This document shows, piece by piece, positions 61,095 through 64,000 of a stretch of DNA of 64,000 nt. Position 1 is the first letter of the stretch. Every line of letters begins with the position of its first letter. The stretch is from Pantoea piersonii. GTDB taxonomy: Bacteria; Pseudomonadota; Gammaproteobacteria; Enterobacterales; Enterobacteriaceae. The notes under the pieces are model-generated. The model did not search any database and was not told the DNA's origin. It saw only the letters and a program-made list of their open reading frames with translations. The position numbers and the translations under genes were made by a program. Location of the stretch: contig NZ_RARB01000006.1 in NCBI RefSeq assembly GCF_003612015.1, positions 191,263 through 255,262 on the forward strand. Direction: 5' to 3'.

Positions 61095-62111
61095 CTACCA
61101 TTCAACGGTAATTTTGCCGAAGTGCCCGCCATCGCGCTGCAGAGTAAACGCATCGGCGAGAGAAGTGAGTCCAGTGAACTTGTTGCTAATGACCGGGCGT
61201 AGCCCTGTCTGGTTTAGGGCGCGGATAAAATCCTCTTGCTGTCGACGGTTGCCAACGATCAGCCCCTGGATCTTTGCCTGTTTGGCCATTAGCAGCGATG
61301 TCGGGATGTTCCCTTCTCGCCCGGTCAGCACGCCGATCAGAGCGATATGCCCGCCAACCCTGACGGCGTGAATGGACTGCGCCAGCGTCCCGGGCCCGCC
61401 AACCTCAATAACCACATCAGCCCCCTCTCCACCGGTAAGCTCCTGCACTGCTTTACCCCAGTCGGGATGGGTGCGGTAGTTGATGGTCTCATCTGCGCCC
61501 AGCGCGCGCGCCTGCGCCAGCTTCTCATCGGAAGAAGAGGTGATAATGACGCGCGCACCCATAGCTTTAGCAATCTGCAACGCGGTGATCGACACGCCGC
61601 CAGTACCGAGCGCCAGCACCGTATCGCCTGCCTTGAGGCGGGCATCGCCTGCCAGCGCGCGCCAGGCCGTCAGTCCAGAGGTGGTGATGGTCGCCGCTTC
61701 TGCATGGCTCCAGCCAGCCGGGGCCAGGGTGAAACTGCTGGCGGGGCGCACAACATATTCGGCCGCAAATCCGTCAGCGCCATCGCCTGGCGTTTGCATG
61801 AAATCCGCGACCTGATTAAAAGGAAGCCCATCCGCCCACTGAGGAAAAAAACATGAAACGACTGCATCGCCCACTTTGAAGCCGGTTACCCCCTCACCCA
61901 CTTCCTCCACGACGCCTGCGCCGTCCGCCATCATAATGCGCTGTGGCGCGGTCGGTATTGCACCTTCCGCGACCAGCAGGTCGTGATAGTTGAGCGATGT
62001 TGCATGTATCGCCACGCGGATTTCGCCATAACCGGGTTTGCCAGGGTCGGCCAGCGTCATCAGCTTAAGATTAGCCAGTCCGCCTGGAGCGGTTAAGGTC
62101 ATAGCCTGCAT
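61095..62111 (-). CDS. Quinone-oxidoreductase-like MDR (zinc-free alcohol dehydrogenase family)
   Basis: 338 residues. GroES-like N-terminal domain (GYGEIRVAIHATSLNYHDLLVAEG) and Rossmann domain with VLALGTGGVSITALQIAKAMGARVIITSSSDEKL. The SSSDEKL segment after the second strand suggests NADPH. The catalytic zinc cysteine and histidine of classical alcohol dehydrogenases are absent, so it is of the zinc-free MDR type, possibly reducing enones or quinones. AGAGGTG precedes ATG. Confidence 0.88.
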   Translation of the reverse strand: MQAMTLTAPGGLANLKLMTLADPGKPGYGEIRVAIHATSLNYHDLLVAEGAIPTAPQRIMMADGAGVVEEVGEGVTGFKVGDAVVSCFFPQWADGLPFNQVADFMQTPGDGADGFAAEYVVRPASSFTLAPAGWSHAEAATITTSGLTAWRALAGDARLKAGDTVLALGTGGVSITALQIAKAMGARVIITSSSDEKLAQARALGADETINYRTHPDWGKAVQELTGGEGADVVIEVGGPGTLAQSIHAVRVGGHIALIGVLTGREGNIPTSLLMAKQAKIQGLIVGNRRQQEDFIRALNQTGLRPVISNKFTGLTSLADAFTLQRDGGHFGKITVEW

Positions 62112-62344
62112 AATTCACCTCTTGAAAACGCTGTCTGGAAGATTCACAGCATAGTTTTTGCTGCACCTTATTAAGCAGCATAGTGGATCAGAACGGGGTT
62201 TACCGGCGTGTAACCTAAAAGGAGCTTCACTGGCGCATAGTGACGGGGGACTCGTGTATCGGGATAGGAGGGGCATTACCTGTCACAGGCAGCGATAGCC
62301 ATATAGGTTTATGGGCGCTCGCGTCTCAACAGGAGGCAGGTCAC

Positions 62345-62599
62345 TCATTTTTGTTCTGGATGAGCGCGGTGAAAGAGCGCCCATTCTTCTATGCGCTCAC
62401 CTGAAGGAAGGGTGCAATATTCAGTAGTTCCGACATCTGTCCGAATCTGTGACAGCCTTCCGCCTGAATGGACACACCAGCTGGCAGCGGGGTTGCGCAT
62501 AGTTAACTGTGTTTTTTCAGGAGAATGGGAAGCACATGCGGTGAGCTGTACGCCTGACAAAACCACAGTAGCCAGCATTATAAGAGTACGATTTTTCAT
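62345..62599 (-). CDS. DUF333-family lipoprotein
   Basis: 84 residues. Lipoprotein signal: KNRTLIMLATVVLSGVQLTAC with the lipobox cysteine at about residue 22. The DUF333 core is RNPAASWCVHSGGRLSQIRTD then YCTLPSGERIEEWALFHR, with two cysteines likely paired. E. coli relatives are small outer-membrane-anchored proteins of unknown function (YoaF-like). Located between a quinone-oxidoreductase-like gene and a small membrane protein. It is probably monocistronic. Confidence 0.8.
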   Translation of the reverse strand: MKNRTLIMLATVVLSGVQLTACASHSPEKTQLTMRNPAASWCVHSGGRLSQIRTDVGTTEYCTLPSGERIEEWALFHRAHPEQK

Positions 62600-62877
62600 T
62601 TTCAGTCCTTCTTAACGAAAACAGCCTGTTTACCACAGCCATTTAATTTTCTCGCGCGTGACATTAAGTCAGGCAGGCACCCTGCCAAAGTTATGTGTTA
62701 CAAGGTTAACTCTTAAACAGATTACCATAGAGAACAAAACGATTTATCAACAAACAGCAAATTAAGATATAGCCATATTTTCCCGGCAGCAGAGAAAAAT
62801 CGCAACAGCAATACAGCTCTTTTAACTGGCATAAGGCACTATACATCATGCACAGCGCAGGAAATTTTAAGAAAAGT

Positions 62878-63012
62878 TTATAAAGACACGTCGATAGTGT
62901 AATTGCTATATATATACAAAATCAGGGCAATTAAAAGACCAATAATTATTCCTGTGACAACTTTAAGTGGGATAGTAAGAAGGGTGTTATTACGTTGCAT
63001 TTCATTTTTCAT
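62878..63012 (-). CDS. Small single-helix membrane protein, 44 residues
   Basis: ATG at 63010-63012 with AAGAGG five bases upstream. The product begins KNEMQRNNTLLTIPLK and has one strong membrane segment (VVTGIIIGLLIALILYIYS) and a short C-terminal tail NYTIDVSL. Too short for most annotation cut-offs, but its ribosome site, hydrophobic pattern and placement 55 bases after the regulator at 63068 support translation. No family recognised. Confidence 0.55.
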   Translation of the reverse strand: MKNEMQRNNTLLTIPLKVVTGIIIGLLIALILYIYSNYTIDVSL

Positions 63013-63067
63013 AAGCGCCTCTTAAAAAATAAAACAGACCTTTGCGTTCAATTTAATTAATGAGCGT

Positions 63068-63757
63068 TTATTCCTGGCATGACTGTTGATGACAAGGGAT
63101 AATATACTTCTCCCTCCTGAAGTTTTCTTTCTCGCCAATCACGCCTTTATATAAGTCAAGCAGAGACAAATCGCTAAGAAAAGAATAAAAATCACAGTCA
63201 CCTTTAAGGTCAAACTTACGCATTACATTGTACTTGTGCGCATAGATTGTCTTAACAGACAGCCCCAGAGATTTAGCGGTCTGATTAACCGAGCATCCAC
63301 TTTTCAAAAAGCTCATTACCTGCAGCTGTATCAGCGATATTCGGGCATAATTACATCTCATGCAGTCCGTTGGTGCAAATGCGTTCGTTTTCTGATCTTT
63401 GGCGATCAGCCAGGCTTTAGTTATCTTATCTCTGATACTCCTGACCGCATCGCTTCTGGATAGGAGGGTTAAGGATTGATAACATACCGGGAGCTGATCT
63501 GAAATAATGTTTTCAATATGATTAACGAACACCAGAAGTATGCTGCCCGGCTTGCGAAAACGATAAGCTGGCTGGCACATAAACAGACGCCACTGTGAGA
63601 CACTGACTAATATAATGTCAGCCTTGCGCAAATTTTCGCTATCGAATCCTGATAAGAACGCTACACTTCCACCTAATAAGAGCGCTTCTTCAATAATTTT
63701 GGAGATGCCGAGTCTGAAATAATAATTTTCGTCCGTGCAAATGACCTTAATATCCAT
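63068..63757 (-). CDS. LuxR-type transcriptional regulator with degenerate receiver
   Basis: 229 residues. C-terminal helix-turn-helix at about 140-200 (SLIQLQVMSFLKSGCSVNQTAKSLGLSVKTIYAHKYNVMRKF), as in the RcsB/FimZ/BglJ-like group. The N-terminal part follows a receiver-like layout (IKVICTDENYYFRLGISKII...ILVSVSQWRLF) but the phospho-acceptor aspartate is replaced near VSVSQ, so it is likely phosphorylation-independent, like RcsA or BglJ. Cysteine-rich tail CHQQSCQE. Possible regulator of surface structures. Confidence 0.85.
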   Translation of the reverse strand: MDIKVICTDENYYFRLGISKIIEEALLLGGSVAFLSGFDSENLRKADIILVSVSQWRLFMCQPAYRFRKPGSILLVFVNHIENIISDQLPVCYQSLTLLSRSDAVRSIRDKITKAWLIAKDQKTNAFAPTDCMRCNYARISLIQLQVMSFLKSGCSVNQTAKSLGLSVKTIYAHKYNVMRKFDLKGDCDFYSFLSDLSLLDLYKGVIGEKENFRREKYIIPCHQQSCQE

Positions 63758-63811
63758 ACTCTGTTCCTTTTAGCATCAGGCATCCCAAAATTTTCGGACA
63801 CAAATGCAAAA

Positions 63812-64000
63812 CTAGACAAACTTACCGTTAACCAGCACTAGCTCTCCCTTGTCTTTCAGATCCTTTAACACCCGGCAAATCGAACTTTTGGAGAGATGCG
63901 AGCTGTTTTCAAGCAGATAGAGCGCAGAAAATCGTTTTTTCAAATGCGGTGGCAGTTTCCCCCAGCGTTCAATCAGAGAAACCACCTCATCGTGGGAATT
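63812..64000 (-). CDS. C-terminal part of a winged-helix regulator (IprA/YaiV-like), start off window
   Basis: Partial: the frame is open from the right edge to TAG at 63812-63814, 62 residues. The visible part reads SLIERWGKLPPHLKKRFSAL then SSHLSKSSICRVLKDLKDKG and ELVLVNGKFV, the pattern of the winged helix at the end of IprA-type (YaiV) CRP-like regulators, which affect oxidative stress and fimbriae in enterobacteria. The cNMP-like domain would lie outside the window. Confidence 0.6.
   Translation of the reverse strand, partial: NSHDEVVSLIERWGKLPPHLKKRFSALYLLENSSHLSKSSICRVLKDLKDKGELVLVNGKFV

Noticed and set aside
1..64000. CRISPR arrays, tRNA or rRNA genes, insertion sequences, prophage
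   Set aside because: No regularly spaced repeats, cloverleaf-ready sequences, transposase or phage genes were seen by eye on either strand.

Overview
The window reads as a chromosomal segment of a gamma-proteobacterium of the order Enterobacterales. The best guess is an Erwiniaceae-type genome (Pantoea, Mixta or Erwinia-like), from enterobacterial DadA, DadX, AstABC, YddG, a Hha/YmoA homologue and a PaoABC-like enzyme in moderately GC-rich DNA. The genus is inferred from gene content and not proven. Genes are dense, and most sit in short operons next to LysR-type regulators. No rRNA, tRNA, insertion sequence, phage or CRISPR was seen.

Layout. 1-4.7 kb: a leftward unit with an FAD amino-acid oxidoreductase (cut by the window edge), a DapA-family lyase/deaminase and a polar amino-acid ABC importer. 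4.9-11.4 kb: a LysR regulator divergent from a beta-alanine type aminotransferase, a CoA-acylating semialdehyde dehydrogenase, dadA and dadX. Together these form a plausible closed loop in which alanine made by transamination is returned to pyruvate. 11.5-14.5 kb: an SDR/LysR pair, then a DUF2243 and CtaG-like membrane pair. 15-28 kb: an 1855-residue sensor (kinase-like, ATPase, GAF, PAS and histidine-kinase domains), a receiver-only regulator and a convergent FixJ-like regulator. These sit beside two XapX proteins, an isochorismatase-like hydrolase and a divergent amidohydrolase-DoxX-MFS-hydrolase operon. This block is the best candidate for an under-described signalling and catabolic system. 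28-29.8 kb: an Hsp20 gene whose leader folds into a fourU-type RNA thermometer, and a GNAT acetyltransferase. 29.9-38.4 kb: three transcription regulators mixed with AhpD-like, cupin, SDR, MFS and PRISE-like genes.

38.4-45 kb: a leftward molybdenum hydroxylase (three subunits, no Tat leader), a quinol-monooxygenase-like protein, a zinc alcohol dehydrogenase and an SRPBCC protein. 45-50.6 kb: an AT-richer chaperone-usher fimbrial operon with a structured leader, followed by yddG. 52.7-59.8 kb: an amino-acid permease, astB, astA and astC with a divergent glutamate dehydrogenase. astD survives only as a 43-codon in-frame scar joining its first and last codons, and astE is absent from the locus, so the arginine succinyltransferase pathway cannot be complete from this locus. 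59.8-64 kb: AT-rich DNA with a Hha-like gene, a quinone-oxidoreductase-like gene, a DUF333 lipoprotein, a small membrane protein and two regulators, the last cut by the edge.

Starts were chosen from visible Shine-Dalgarno sequences. All functional names come from recognising protein motifs by eye; no database search was run.
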